Of a stretch of DNA of 60,268 bases, positions 31,758 through 42,916 are shown one piece after another (the stretch's first letter is position 1; each line of letters begins with the position of its first letter). This DNA comes from Nemertoderma westbladi (Eukaryota; Xenacoelomorpha; Nemertodermatida; Nemertodermatidae), in NCBI GenBank assembly GCA_032718475.1, contig JAUCBJ010008704.1, positions 1-60,268 on the forward strand. The letters run 5' to 3'. The notes under the pieces are model-generated. The model was not told the origin of the DNA. It was given only the letters and a program-made list of their open reading frames with translations, and did no database searches. The translations under genes and the position numbers were made by a program.

Positions 31758-32940
31758 TAGTTATTATAATTTGTGTGTTTTATATGTTTTTGTTTGTTTT
31801 TGTGTGTTTTTGTTTGTTTTTGTGTGTTTTGTTTCTTTCTACATGTTTTGTTTGTTTTTGTTTGTTTTGTTTGTTTTTATTTGTTTTTGTGTGTTTTTGT
31901 TTGTTTTTGTGTGTCTTTGTTTGTTTTTGTGTGTTTTTGTTTGTTTTTGTGTGTCTTTGTTTGTTTTTGTGTGTCTTTGTTTGTTTTTGTGTGTTTTTGT
32001 GTGTTTTTGTTTGTTTTGTGTGTTTTTGTGTGAATTGTATGTTTTTGTGTGTTTTTGTGTGAATTGTATGTTTTTGTGTGTTTTTGTTTGTTTTTGTGTG
32101 TTTTGTTTCTTTCTACATGTTTTGTTTGTTTTTGTTTGTTTTGTTTGTTTTTATTTGTTTTTGTGTGTTTTTGTTTGTTTTTGTGTGTCTTTGTTTGTTT
32201 TTGTGTGTTTTTGTTTGTTTTGTGTGTTTTTGTGTGAATTGTATGTTTTTGTGTGTTTTTGTGTGAATTGTTTGTTTTTGTGTGTTTTTGTTTGTTTTTG
32301 TGTGTTTTGTTTCTTTCTACATGTTTTGTTTGTTTTTGTTTGTTTTGTTTGTTTTTATTTGTTTTTGTGTGTTTTTGTTTGTTTTTGTGTGTCTTTGTTT
32401 GTTTTTGTGTGTTTTTGTTTGTTTTTGTGTGTCTTTGTTTGTTTTTGTGTGTCTTTGTTTGTTTTTGTGTGTTTTTGTGTGTTTTTGTTTGTTTTGTGTG
32501 TTTTTGTGTGAATTGTATGTTTTTGTGTGTTTTTGTGTGAATTGTATGTTTTTGTGTGTTTCTGTTTGTTTTTGTGTGTTTTTGTTTGTTTTAGTGTGTT
32601 TTGTTTCTTTATGTGTCTTTTGTTTGTTTTTGTGTGTTTTGTTTGCTTTTGTTTGTTTGTGTGTGTTTTTGTTTGTTTTTGTTTATTTGTGTTTGTTTTT
32701 GTGTTTTTGTTTGCTTTTGTTTGTTTGTGTGTGTTTTTGTTTATTTGTTTTTGTGTGTTTTTGTTTGTTTTTGTGTGTTTTTGTGTGTTTTCGTTTCTTT
32801 TTGTGTGTTTTGTATGTTTTTATTTGTTTTTGTGTGTTTTATTTGTTTTTGTGTGTTTTTGTTTGTTTTTGTGTGTTTTATTTGTTTTTGTTTGTTTTTG
32901 TGTGTTCTTGTGTGTTTTGTTTGTTTTTCTGTGTTTTGTA
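31758..32940. repeat. T-rich TTTTTGTGTG/TTTGTTTG array in the MULE
   Basis: About 1.2 kb made of GTGTGTTTTTGTTTGTTTTT variants, the reverse complement of the TIR minisatellite. The marker GTTTCTTTCTACATG recurs at 31831, 32105 and 32309, showing higher-order duplication with spacings of 274 and 204 bp. The long Phe/Val/Cys frames across it are artefacts of composition. Confidence 0.9.
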
Positions 32941-32997
32941 TTGACCCACTTCCCATTGATTTATCGACCTACTTTATCGGCCAATTTTACGAATATA

Positions 32998-33205
32998 ATA
33001 CTTATATTATTTATATTATATTTATATTATATTTATATTATATTTATATTATATTTATATTATATTTATATTATATTTATATTATATTTATATTATATTT
33101 ATATTATATTTATATTATATTTATATTATATTTATATTATATTTATATTATATTTATATTATATTTATATTATATTTATATTATATTATATTTATATTAT
33201 ATTAT
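32998..33205. repeat. 11-bp ATATTTATATT array
   Basis: About 18 near-perfect tandem units of ATATTTATATT, directly after the T-rich array within the MULE. Confidence 0.92.
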
Positions 33206-33399
33206 ACTATATAGAACTATCGCCTACCATGACCTATTATAAATACAACAGTAAGCTGCAGCAGCCCACTAAATTAGTGGGACGTTTGTACTTATAAACC
33301 GGTGGTCATTAGACCTACTCTTGGCCGCTGGCACTAAATTTGCTTAGTATTCTATAGAGATTCCAATAGAGATATTCTACGTATATTCTACTGTATAGA

Positions 33400-33812
33400 G
33401 ATCTAGGACCATCAGGACTCTGCCGCAACGACGGGGAGCGTGTAGACGGAGAGACACTTACTTGTGCCTTGGTCCCAGGGTTGACAGTGGTGTTTTACCC
33501 CCTTGCCCCTAGTCACTGCCAACAGACCCTAATTGCAGGGGGTCGTGCTGCAGGAGGAGCCGAGTAGGGGAAGAACATGACGTATGTAGAGGTGGTGGAT
33601 CAGGGGCATATATTCCACCCTTTTGCGTTCAAGACGCAAGACCCTCGGCCGCCCCGGTCCGGAGACATCCTCCAGGAGATCGGGTCCCATCTCCATACCG
33701 TGACGCATGAGCCACGCTCCCACAGGTCCCTACTTCAGCGCATCGTCGTGGCCATTCTGGTGGGCAATGCGGCGTCTGTCCTGGCGACTGCTTGCCCATC
33801 CCCGGGTTGACT
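33400..33812 (+). other. GC-rich patch in the MULE, possible captured fragment
   Basis: A sharp rise in GC content within an AT-rich transposon. It includes a 77-codon plus-strand frame (33577-33810) beginning MTYVEVVDQGHIFHPFAF and ending with LLQRIVVAILVGNAASVL. That ending resembles the QRxSVAxQRGNAAS-type tail I associate with retroelement proteins, but the link is from memory and weak. It may be host or retroelement DNA picked up by the transposon, as described for Pack-MULEs. Confidence 0.4.
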
Positions 33813-34149
33813 CTTTGGGGATTAGTCTCTTGTATTTATATCTTCTATGTTGACAAAGTTTGTGACAAATGTATGTTTTATAAACTCATGTATAAATTTA
33901 TGACAATATTGTATTTTTTAATATACAGTATGAAAATATTAATATGTAAATATAAATACGATAATTACTCTTATCCATTGTTTGCCTTGTTGCGTTCGTC
34001 CTGTTTAGTCTTAAAGTATTATATTTGTAATATGTTAGCCACCGACGAGAATCGAAATTAATAATAATTAAAAATAGTGTATATTGCTCGACATACTCTA
34101 CATATACTGTATAAAGGGTACAGGCATTGATTCTAATTTGCGTCCAGTT

Positions 34150-34170
34150 CCCCCCCCCCCCCCCCCCCCC
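34150..34170. repeat. C21 homopolymer in the MULE
   Basis: Twenty-one consecutive C between the GC-rich patch and the transposase. The flanks 33813-34149 and 34171-34978 are AT-rich with no supported gene. Confidence 0.95.
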
Positions 34171-34978
34171 TGCCACGATCCAACAGGGACACCGACACAG
34201 GTTAGGAGACCAACCGTATTATCTACGAAGCTCTTTAGTGCACGTCGCAATCCACTGACAGCCTAGATTAAAGTCTTTATATCCCGGTGGGAAATAGAGT
34301 GTCGAATAGAATTACATTTGATTTACTTGCTACGACCGGATGATCAATGGACCTCGGAATACGAGCTAAGAGTATGGATTGTCGGTGTCGCTCTCCTCAA
34401 CGATTACCAATATGGGACGCAAATTGTCAATTAGGGTGTCGTTTCAGCCTTCTCGTTGTGTCAATGTTAAATTAATATTGAACAATTAGTGTCTAGAAGT
34501 ATAAATTTTACTGTAAACTGTGTTCCTAAATTTAGTTTATTGTTTTGGTTAGAAAAGCCTGCCATTATAAACTGCTACTTTCCTTTAAAAGGTACCTAAA
34601 TAGTGAAAATCGAAATTAAATATTTTCTAAATTAAGTTAATATGTTAAAATAGGCTGAAACGACACCCCAATTGGTAATATGCATACGGGCGGGACATAT
34701 GTACTAATAATTTTACACGAAATAGTTAGAGAAAATTAATTTGAAATTCACAATTTATTTCAAGAATAAAATATAAATTGCACAACATCAGCGACAAATA
34801 AATTCTGGATAACTTGAACAAAGTTATTTATACAGGAGTCAATGCCAAATAAGTATCGTTTTCTCTTACAGTATGAAAGTTTAAATTTTCTAGTTAAAAT
34901 TTAAAGTCTGAAGTTTAAGTTCTAACTCTGTTTTAGTAATTAATATTTATATAATTCAAGGTGTTTAAAGGTAGTAGT

Positions 34979-37294
34979 TTATTTTCGCGATGGTTTTTTT
35001 AACTTTCTTTGTTTTGGTTTTTTTGCAGATTTTCTGCAAATGGGCGACTTTATAAGGACGGTCTTTTCTTTTCCAGGCACACGAACTCTCGCCTCAGAAT
35101 GAAAAAATGTTCTGAGTTTTTTCTTTAAAAACTGTGCGTAAATATTATTCCTTTCGTTTTCAGGGGTCTTCGACCACTGCATTTGAGTGTACTCAAATTT
35201 CGCCTTCATGCGGTCATCAATACGGTAATTACCAGTTCCATATATTGCACGACGAATGTTCTTCATTCTCATCTTTACTTCGCTGTTAATTGATTCCACT
35301 AAATTGGGGATTGACAGAACTTTCCAGTCAGAAGTTGTTTTCAGTACATTATTTATTGATTCGGCATTATTATTTGTCCATTCCTTTATATCTTTAGATA
35401 TTCTTGGTTTTACAACATGATTCAGTAGTAGAGTTTCCAGCCTTCCTACGAAATAGTTATAGAATGTCAAGTGTTTTTTCATAAACTGACAATCCTTAAA
35501 TTGTAACACTCTTTCTTCGAATTCAAAGGACGAATTCACATTACACAAACCGTCTTCTCCAAAAATCGATCTGGTGATAGTTTTTCGATCTTCTTTCTTT
35601 GCTCCAACCTTATCAAGAAGATAACGTTCCACATTCTTCTTCAGATGGTTTGCACACAAAAGACGCGTGGATCCCACAAAAGTTGAATCTATGGCTTTCA
35701 CTAAAGCTTTTTCATCATCGGATCCAATTAATAAATCATCTGGAACTTTAAGAAAAGCACCGCCAATTTCTCCGATCAGGGCTTTCATTCGCGAAAAAAA
35801 GTAATGATAAGTTTCGAATAAAGCATTATAATGAATCAAGATGGGACCGATCATTAGTGGATGTTCATTTGTTTCCCGCTGTCTTAGTTTCATGTTTTTA
35901 TATGTTATTATAGTTGCATAGTGACTACTAAGGTTAAAAGTTCTGTCAACACATATTGGGAAACCAGAAGCTGCGTATGATTGTAAGTCAATAATCTGTT
36001 CTTCTAAATATAGTAGTAGCATTGGCGGCTGACCCTTTTGCATCGTTATCTGTTGTACCATTGGGTGATCATGTACCATATTCATCAGCTCACATAATTC
36101 TTCAGCTGAATTAAAATTAGATGGCACTGTTTTAATGCGATTCTTGAGGTTACGAATTTGTTTCAAACTCAAGTTTGTTACACTATCAGCTTCTGATTCG
36201 GCGTCTTCGAATTCAGTGTAAATCTTTTTAGGGGGTTTATGAGGATTTTCCAATACAGTTCTTTTTAAACCACTCATGACTTCTGGTTTTAACCGCACAT
36301 ATTCGTCATTTTGAAGATTATTCCCATGTACTCCTTTCTCCATTGGGTAAATTCCCAAATATTCATTGAGAGCTACTTTACCTGGCAGATGGTAAGAATG
36401 AATCGCTGCGGTTTCTGATAATATAATTGTAATGCGGCGGCGGAAAGAATTGTCTCTTTTTAACTTTGAATATGTTCTATATATCGAAATTACGTTTTGT
36501 GGCTGTTCGTGGTCTTTGAAGGGCGCCCAAACAATCCGTTTATTCTCTCTCTTGGGGAATGTATACTTCCCTTCAATTTCTTTAACAAGAGATGCACGGC
36601 CATTTACTATAGAGTGGAGTGATTTGGCCTGTTTCGACTTATATGAATCCCATGGTCCGAAATGATCGTAGAAAACATTTTTCCCAGCAATCGATTTGTG
36701 ATGTTGAACTACAAAGTAGTTATCAGAACAATCTCTGTGTGGAACCTTCGGCAAGTATTTTGATTTGTGGAGCAGATCAATACACGTATCAATTGCAAGG
36801 AATTTACCACAAAGTGTGCCCTGACCATAAAGTAGAGGAAAATCCGGATGCACGGATATGGGCACACTAAACTCTGAATCGTTTTCACTCGCAGAAAATG
36901 GATTCATACAGGAATCTGATTCTTTTTCTAGTAAATCATTTTTTGCACGATATTGCGTTGGTAAAATTTCGGATCCGGATTCACTAGTTAATGGAATAGC
37001 TTCACCGCTGCTATCGCTTCCAAAAACCCCAGAAAACAATTCTCCAGAAGAAGAAGCCAATGGTATTATAGGTGTACTTGTTCTAAATGGGATTGGAATC
37101 TCCTCAGTGCAACTGGAATCATTATCATTGTCTTCAACTTCCCTCTTACTTAGCACTACAAAATGGTTAGTTAAACCAGTTTTTAGTAACTCACGTTCAC
37201 TTGTGTGACTCCACATCACAAAAATGGGTGGGGGAACTATGTTTCTCACTCCACGGCCTCTTATTACACGTTTGTAACTGTGGGACACGGACAT
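34979..37294 (-). CDS. MULE transposase
   Basis: 771 codons, intact. The central domain carries the Mutator-superfamily DDE arrangement: D450 in FPICVDRTFNLSS, D526 in LIGSDDEKALVKAI, the C547/H550 pair in LLCANHLKKN, and a candidate E645 in NNNAESINNVLK. The N-terminal 300 residues are acidic then basic and probably bind DNA, though no standard zinc finger is visible, and I see no C-terminal SWIM motif. The enzyme would cut at the TIRs and paste the element, giving the 9-bp duplication observed. The start at 37294 is the first ATG inside the right TIR. The lysine-rich end (KKPKQRKLKKPSRK) could serve nuclear import. Confidence 0.88.
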   Translation of the reverse strand: MSVSHSYKRVIRGRGVRNIVPPPIFVMWSHTSERELLKTGLTNHFVVLSKREVEDNDNDSSCTEEIPIPFRTSTPIIPLASSSGELFSGVFGSDSSGEAIPLTSESGSEILPTQYRAKNDLLEKESDSCMNPFSASENDSEFSVPISVHPDFPLLYGQGTLCGKFLAIDTCIDLLHKSKYLPKVPHRDCSDNYFVVQHHKSIAGKNVFYDHFGPWDSYKSKQAKSLHSIVNGRASLVKEIEGKYTFPKRENKRIVWAPFKDHEQPQNVISIYRTYSKLKRDNSFRRRITIILSETAAIHSYHLPGKVALNEYLGIYPMEKGVHGNNLQNDEYVRLKPEVMSGLKRTVLENPHKPPKKIYTEFEDAESEADSVTNLSLKQIRNLKNRIKTVPSNFNSAEELCELMNMVHDHPMVQQITMQKGQPPMLLLYLEEQIIDLQSYAASGFPICVDRTFNLSSHYATIITYKNMKLRQRETNEHPLMIGPILIHYNALFETYHYFFSRMKALIGEIGGAFLKVPDDLLIGSDDEKALVKAIDSTFVGSTRLLCANHLKKNVERYLLDKVGAKKEDRKTITRSIFGEDGLCNVNSSFEFEERVLQFKDCQFMKKHLTFYNYFVGRLETLLLNHVVKPRISKDIKEWTNNNAESINNVLKTTSDWKVLSIPNLVESINSEVKMRMKNIRRAIYGTGNYRIDDRMKAKFEYTQMQWSKTPENERNNIYAQFLKKKLRTFFHSEARVRVPGKEKTVLIKSPICRKSAKKPKQRKLKKPSRK

Positions 37295-37359
37295 GGTGAG
37301 TTTTGAAATTACCCGCGAAAAATTACCATGTTGAAAAGACCATTCATAGAATCATCAAC

Positions 37360-37836
37360 TTTATCAAAGGCATCATCAACTTATATCAACCATAACCTGA
37401 TCACAATCATTAGTAATGTTTAGATGGAATAAGCGCAATGCATTACAATGTGATGTTCTATGGGAATTCCACAGAGGATCGAGGGCATCAATGATCTAAT
37501 TTATACTGAAGGTACCTGTAACGAGCGTAGACTACTGGACTATGCCTATTTCAGCAATAATTATTTGCGTTTTGGATTACAATTAAGTACATCCACACCA
37601 TACAGACAAACATGCATACAAACAGGCATACAAACAGACAACAACCCAAACCACAATGATAATTCTGTAATTAATTATCGTTCAGATTCAGGTTTGCAGG
37701 CATTTCATTTATGTGCCGTATGTTTTTGTGTGTTTTTGTGTGTTTTTGTGCGTTTTTGTGTGTTTTTGTGTGTTTTTGTGTGTTTTTGTGTGTTTTTGTG
37801 TGTTTTTGTGTGTTTTTGGTGTAAATAGACATCCCC
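37360..37836. repeat. Right TIR of the MULE
   Basis: Inverted copy of 30647-31110, ending with a TTTTTGTGTG minisatellite (37722-37818) and the terminal GGTGTAAATAGACATCCCC. A few single-base differences from the left TIR and a small indel in the GCATT/ACAATGTG region are visible. Confidence 0.9.
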
Positions 37837-37845
37837 GTATAATTT

Positions 37846-39693
37846 CAGCCTAGATTTATAGAAATAAAGATAATAGGCCTATCGTAAATACCGGTATATC
37901 AATTATTTTAAATAATTGAATTTCTGAACTTTAGGGTTACTTTGTTACTTTACTTACTTTATTACCGTTATTTGAACAGTAGTCCAACTGATATTGAGAC
38001 CTAATGGTTATATGGTAGGCCTACTATTTATAAATCGTTAGATTTGATTTATAATATATATATACCCGTTTTAATGGGTTTTGTCAATGTTTGAAATAAA
38101 TGTTATTATTTCTGGGGAGTAATCACTACACAAAGCGGTGTGCTTTCAGTGAAGTGTTACTTATAGGACACTAAAACAAATAATACTAATTTACCTAAGT
38201 TACTTAATACTACAAATTACGTACAATTCGGGTGAGATTACAATCTCTAAATAAACACAAAAATTTACAAAACACAAATACGAATTTTTAGGGTAATTTT
38301 ACAAGAAGTCTACAAACCAGCCTAACAAAGGGTTAGAATACCGGTTATTACAACGGACAAGGTACTACGGTGTTTTGAAATAATAAGTAGTAGTAAATAC
38401 ACTGCGTTGTCTAGATAGGAAAATACCACCGCCTGACGACCTATAGCCGTATCGCTATAGGTTCTACGTTATGTATCACGGAGTGTTCCTACCTAGAAGT
38501 TAATAGAGCTAATCGAATGTGCCTATCAACCACTTTACAACACAAATATAATGCCTACACTAATTACTTCGGAAAGCACTGTACACTAAACCCTAAATTA
38601 GGTACAAGTACTTGTACAACAGATAATCAGTAGTTAAATATACTTGAACAGCTAAAAGAACCACGGCATCTGCTGGAGTGACCGATGCACAAAATCACCA
38701 GTCTTTACCTACGCCGAGCAGCCCGTGTAGTACCGGGGTTAATTTAACTATAGCGGTATGTATAACAAACACAATTACTGTAGGAACAAACTTAGGGAAT
38801 GAATGTTGCGGATAATCGCATAAACTCTGAATAATAAATATTACGCTACGCGTACAAACTACTCAAACAAAATACAGACCGAACACTGACAGACTACTAT
38901 CAAGCCTAAACAAACTACGGTATATGCAGACTCCGAAATGGTTAGGGAGTATGCGCTCTAACCCAGTAGTGCGACTTATTCTTTAGTTGGGGTTTACCTT
39001 ACAGCGTTCGCTGCCCTTACTGCCTAACCGTACTTAATCGGACAGATGATCTACACACGCGGCAATCCGTTCAGACCTAATAACAGCCAGACAACTATCC
39101 AGCCTACAAATTATCTAAATAAAATTATACGCTACCCGTACAGACTTACACAAACAAAGTACAGACTAAACGATGGCAGACTACTCTCAAGCCTAAATAA
39201 ACCACAGGACATGCAGACTCCGAAATGATTAGGGAGTATGCGCTCTAACCCAGTAGTGCGACTTATTCTTTAGTTGGGGGTTTACCTCACTGCGTTCGCT
39301 GCCCCTACTTCCTAATCGTACTTAATCGGACAGGTGCTCTACACACACTGTAATCCGTTCAGACTTAACAGCAATCAGACAACAGCTCAGCCTACAAATT
39401 GTCTGTACAATCTGATCAGGTTTACACGCCTTCTTGTTCAATACTGGCCTACAAACAAATAAAACTGACAGAAATAAATAAGCTCCAAAAGAAACAAGGG
39501 GTGTACAGTCCCTAATCTCTTAAACAGCCTACCGGTATACAACAATCAAATCGAATAATACTAGTGTACTTATACGGCAGTACCGGTTCTAGCGGTTGGG
39601 CCTACTGACCTACAGGTGTACTGTTCAGGTTTACCGGTTGACCGGTACTTTCAACTTTATTGCTTACTGCAACAAAGAAGCTATATCCTTTAA
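37846..39693 (-). other. BEL copy 1 5' leader with a 287-bp tandem duplication
   Basis: Untranslated leader from the 5' LTR to the MULE insertion. A unit containing GCAGACTCCGAAATG, AGGGAGTATGCGCTCTAACC and GCGACTTATTCTTTAGTTGG occurs twice, 287 bp apart (about 38880-39060 and 39165-39350). Copy 2 has the same duplication. I could not match the sequence beside the LTR to a specific tRNA primer-binding site. Confidence 0.75.
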
Positions 39694-40918
39694 TGTTCGC
39701 GCTTTCAGACCTTTGGCAGTTTAACCCACCAAATTAAGATGTCTTCTAGATATTAAATCTGCTTTTAGTCTATGACAAGTATTTGATTCACTACACTAGT
39801 CGAAACCAATCCGTGCGCGACCATTCACCCGCTGGATATTCCCGGGAGATTGGGTTCGACGGTTTAATTTTATTGCTATGTAAGCCTAATGTATTATTCG
39901 ACTGACAGTATTATATAATCTCTGACAATATTATTCACCTTCGGTAATATTAACAGTTCCTTTAGGACGTGGCGCTTTATCTATACAAACAGAGTTATGA
40001 CTTAAACTACTCACAACGATATGGCTTAATTATAATTCACATATATGGCGCATTCTTTAGGAATTGCTTCTTTAACAGACTCACTCATACACAATGCTGC
40101 ACAATACTGCACACTAATCTGCCAATCTTCACTGATTTTAGTCACATATAAAAGGAACACAGGCTGACTCATGTAGGGTCTATCAAATAACATTAGATTC
40201 ACTTCAAACCACTTTAACATAAGTCACAATCGTTATTGGTAACCTTTCTCTCTTACCTTCGGTATATCAAGAATATTGGGTTGCGGGGTTATTTATCGTT
40301 ATTCCAAATATAATAATTCATCAACCATATTATGAAGAACTGACAGTAAATAGCAGTATAAACAACAACTGAACAGTTAGGTATATCGGTACATCAGTAC
40401 CGGTATGTCAGCATTGAGATATTTACAGAGATATTCAAGTTAAAGGATATATGCCCTTTATAATTAAACCTACTAGTGTAAGACTAAAAAGCAGTACAGC
40501 ACAAAATACTTCCAAGCCGTTCTTTCTTTGGCTCAAGACTGAATGTAAACACTGCACATAGGCATTGCGTCATTTCTCGGAAATTTTCTGTACAAGGAGC
40601 CACAAAAACGCTCTCATTGGCTGACTGAACTGAGAGACGCTGTAGAACAAAGGAAATCAACACGTATGAATGTCAGCTGTTAACCATAGTCATAGTAACT
40701 ACTGTTCAAGAGTAGCTATCACCCTTTTGCGTCACGAATTGCCATAGAATCATAAAATATGCCTTTCACAGTACACATACAGAGGAAATAGGTCTTAGAT
40801 CCTCTAAAAACACAGATACAGCAATAATACGGTCTCTTACACTTATTAAATCAACTACAGAGTATTTTAATGTAAAAGATAATAAAAATAACGGGGCAAT
40901 TCAGCAAAGGCTTTTACA
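39694..40918 (-). repeat. 5' LTR of BEL copy 1
   Basis: 1225 bp, minus orientation, almost identical to 22966-24190. It should hold the promoter, with transcription proceeding toward lower coordinates. The duplication GACGG follows at 40919-40923. Confidence 0.92.
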
Positions 40919-41240
40919 GACGGTCTGTCGGTCTTTCTGTCAGTCAGTCTGTCAAAAATTAAAAAAGGAATACAAACTAACTAACATTCTCGCTATGGGG
41001 GTTTTAATGGGTGTTGATTTCATTTCAGATGTCAGTTTTCACGTTAAAAAAATATAGTCTGTCTGGCTGTCGGTCTGTCGGTCCTTCTGTCAGTCAGTAT
41101 GTCAAAACTTAAGAAAGTATACAAACTAACTAACATTCTCGCATTGGGGGTTTTAAGGGTTGCTGATTTCATTTCTGATGTCAGTTTACATGTTTACATA
41201 AATCTAGTCTGTCTGTCTGACGGTCTTTCTGTCAGTCTGT
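40919..41240. repeat. About 140-bp tandem repeat, right part
   Basis: Continuation of the array at 22530-22965 after the BEL insertion, with two further units carrying AACTAACATTCTCGC and GTCAGTCAGT words. Confidence 0.85.
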
Positions 41241-42916
41241 ACTACTGTACTGTGGTTGGCATTACGCCATATACCTAACACTAATTAGGAGCCCGCTCGA
41301 CAGGCGGGATACTTACTGTAAAAATCTGCGGGATACTTACTGTAAAAATCTCAGGATATATAACTGACTGACTGATAATTATCTAGGTTCAGGCACTTCC
41401 TGCCTGGCGATTTTGTTGAAATTTTACAAGTAAATTGCTTTGGTGGTTCATAATCGCGTTACAAAATATCAGATCAATTCAATGTGTGGTATTCGATATA
41501 TTTCGTTTTTTTGAAATTATTTTGTCGCGAAATTAAAAGCAATGGTAAAGTAACAACTCCTCCCTGAGCTGCTGCAACAGCTAGCTGTGTAGTAATGGTT
41601 GAGTGCAGGGCTGCTTGAGATAGAATTACATCAATGCGGAATTTCTTGACTACACCCCTCCTGCTGCTGGCTGCTGTCTGAGTCTACACATCCTTTATCA
41701 GCTCTCAGGGATAGACAGAAAATAGTTGAGTTGTCAATAAACAAAATAAATTATACCACTGCAGTAGGATTATATTATTATTCCACGAATCATTGGGCTG
41801 ATTATTTAGTATAGGATATATGTAGAAAGTTCTTAAAAATAATATTCTTATTTTTTTTATTACATAGGATTAGCATCATTTTTTAGCTGAAGCATTAATA
41901 GTGCAAATTAATTTAATTATATTTTAATACCATTACTACATTGGCATAAGATAAGTTTTAACATTTCTTAGAAATATTATAAAACTCAATAGTGATGCGA
42001 ACATAAAACTCAAATCACACAAATTTAAAAGAACCGTGTGTGTTGTCATAAATATCTATCTCCATAGGTTATTCTGCTTGACTGGGTCTAGGTGCGGCTT
42101 TGCTTTTGGGACGGGGTGCTGATTGAAAGGGGGGTTGAAGGGGGGAACTGTCCCCCTTTTCACTTGGACTGATTTGCGGTTTTGTTAAATTTCTTGGATA
42201 TAGTTGTTGTGATGCTAAAATTTAATTTGTCTTTGATAATGTATTATTTTGTTTCATATTGTTTAGACCTTAAATTTTCATAATATATTAGTTGAGTTTT
42301 TGTTTATACATTAGCTCTATAATATATTATATAATTTGTATTATATTGAAAAAATTGAATGAAACTGTTATCACTATTATTATCTTACTAGAACTACTGA
42401 CACTAATGTGGAAAAGCTAGGATATTTGCGCTTTGTTTGTGTTTTAGTTTTAGTAACTATAGCTACCCCTTTCTATTGTTAGTTTTGTTCTATAATGCAG
42501 CATTGGTTGATTGCCTTAGCAGCCGGTGTTGTAATATTCGTATGGAAATGGAGTCTGCAATATAGGGTGGTTCTATGGTGGGTTCAGGGTCATCACTCGC
42601 TCGGTGTCCTGGTTGTTATTATTATTATATTTCCTGGTTGTTAGTATTATTATATTTCCTGGTTGTTAGTATTATTATCTTACTACTATGCGACCCCACT
42701 ATTCGTAGAAAACAATACGAATTACGAGGGCTTAATCGGTCCTAATATTCGTTTTAAACAAAATAATTGTAAATGACCCTTCGGAGGGCAAATCAAATTA
42801 TACAATTAAAAAATATCAAACTGAATTAAAATTCCCGATCAAATAAATAGCGACGTTTTAAAATTAATGACATTTATCACATTTACAATTTAACAACATT
42901 TAAAATAAATACATAC
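41241..42916. other. Probable intron or intergenic DNA
   Basis: AT-rich. It contains two copies of GGGATACTTACTGTAAAAATC near 41300-41350 (split here as GGGATACTTAC then TGTAAAAATC) and three copies of a 25-bp ATTTCCTGGTTGTTAGTATT unit near 42620-42690. An open minus-strand stretch near 41500-41690 has no convincing splice sites. The region may be the first intron of the gene starting at 43028. Confidence 0.4.

Larger units (their letters stand above)
30647..37836 (-). mobile_element. Mutator-like transposon (MULE) nested in BEL copy 1
   Basis: A 7190-bp element. The terminal inverted repeats of about 464-477 bp start GGGGAYGTCTATTTACACC at both ends. The perfect 9-bp direct repeat GTATAATTT at 30638-30646 and 37837-37845 is the target duplication, the size typical of Mutator elements. 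It encodes one intact 771-residue transposase on the minus strand (34979-37294). The other half is non-coding and made of T-rich and AT minisatellites, a GC-rich patch and a C21 tract. The similarity of the TIRs, the intact transposase and insertion inside a young BEL copy all indicate very recent movement. Confidence 0.93.
22966..40918 (-). mobile_element. BEL/Pao LTR retrotransposon, copy 1 (contains a nested MULE)
   Basis: A 17,953-bp insertion on the minus strand, 10.75 kb once the nested transposon and its duplication are discounted. The LTRs are 22966-24190 (3') and 39694-40918 (5'), both 1225 bp, beginning TGTAAAAGCC and ending GCGCGAACA. I find two differences between them (23913 and 23958 against their partners), so insertion was recent. 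The 5-bp duplication GACGG at 22961-22965 and 40919-40923 is the size expected for BEL/Pao. The internal region encodes Gag (29433-30314) and a zinc-knuckle/protease frame (27259-29412). Reverse transcriptase, RNase H and integrase are not found, so the copy is non-autonomous. Confidence 0.92.

Noticed and set aside
31771-33297. Several long Phe/Val/Cys open frames
   Set aside because: Produced by the T-rich and ATATTTATATT arrays in the MULE; no normal protein composition.
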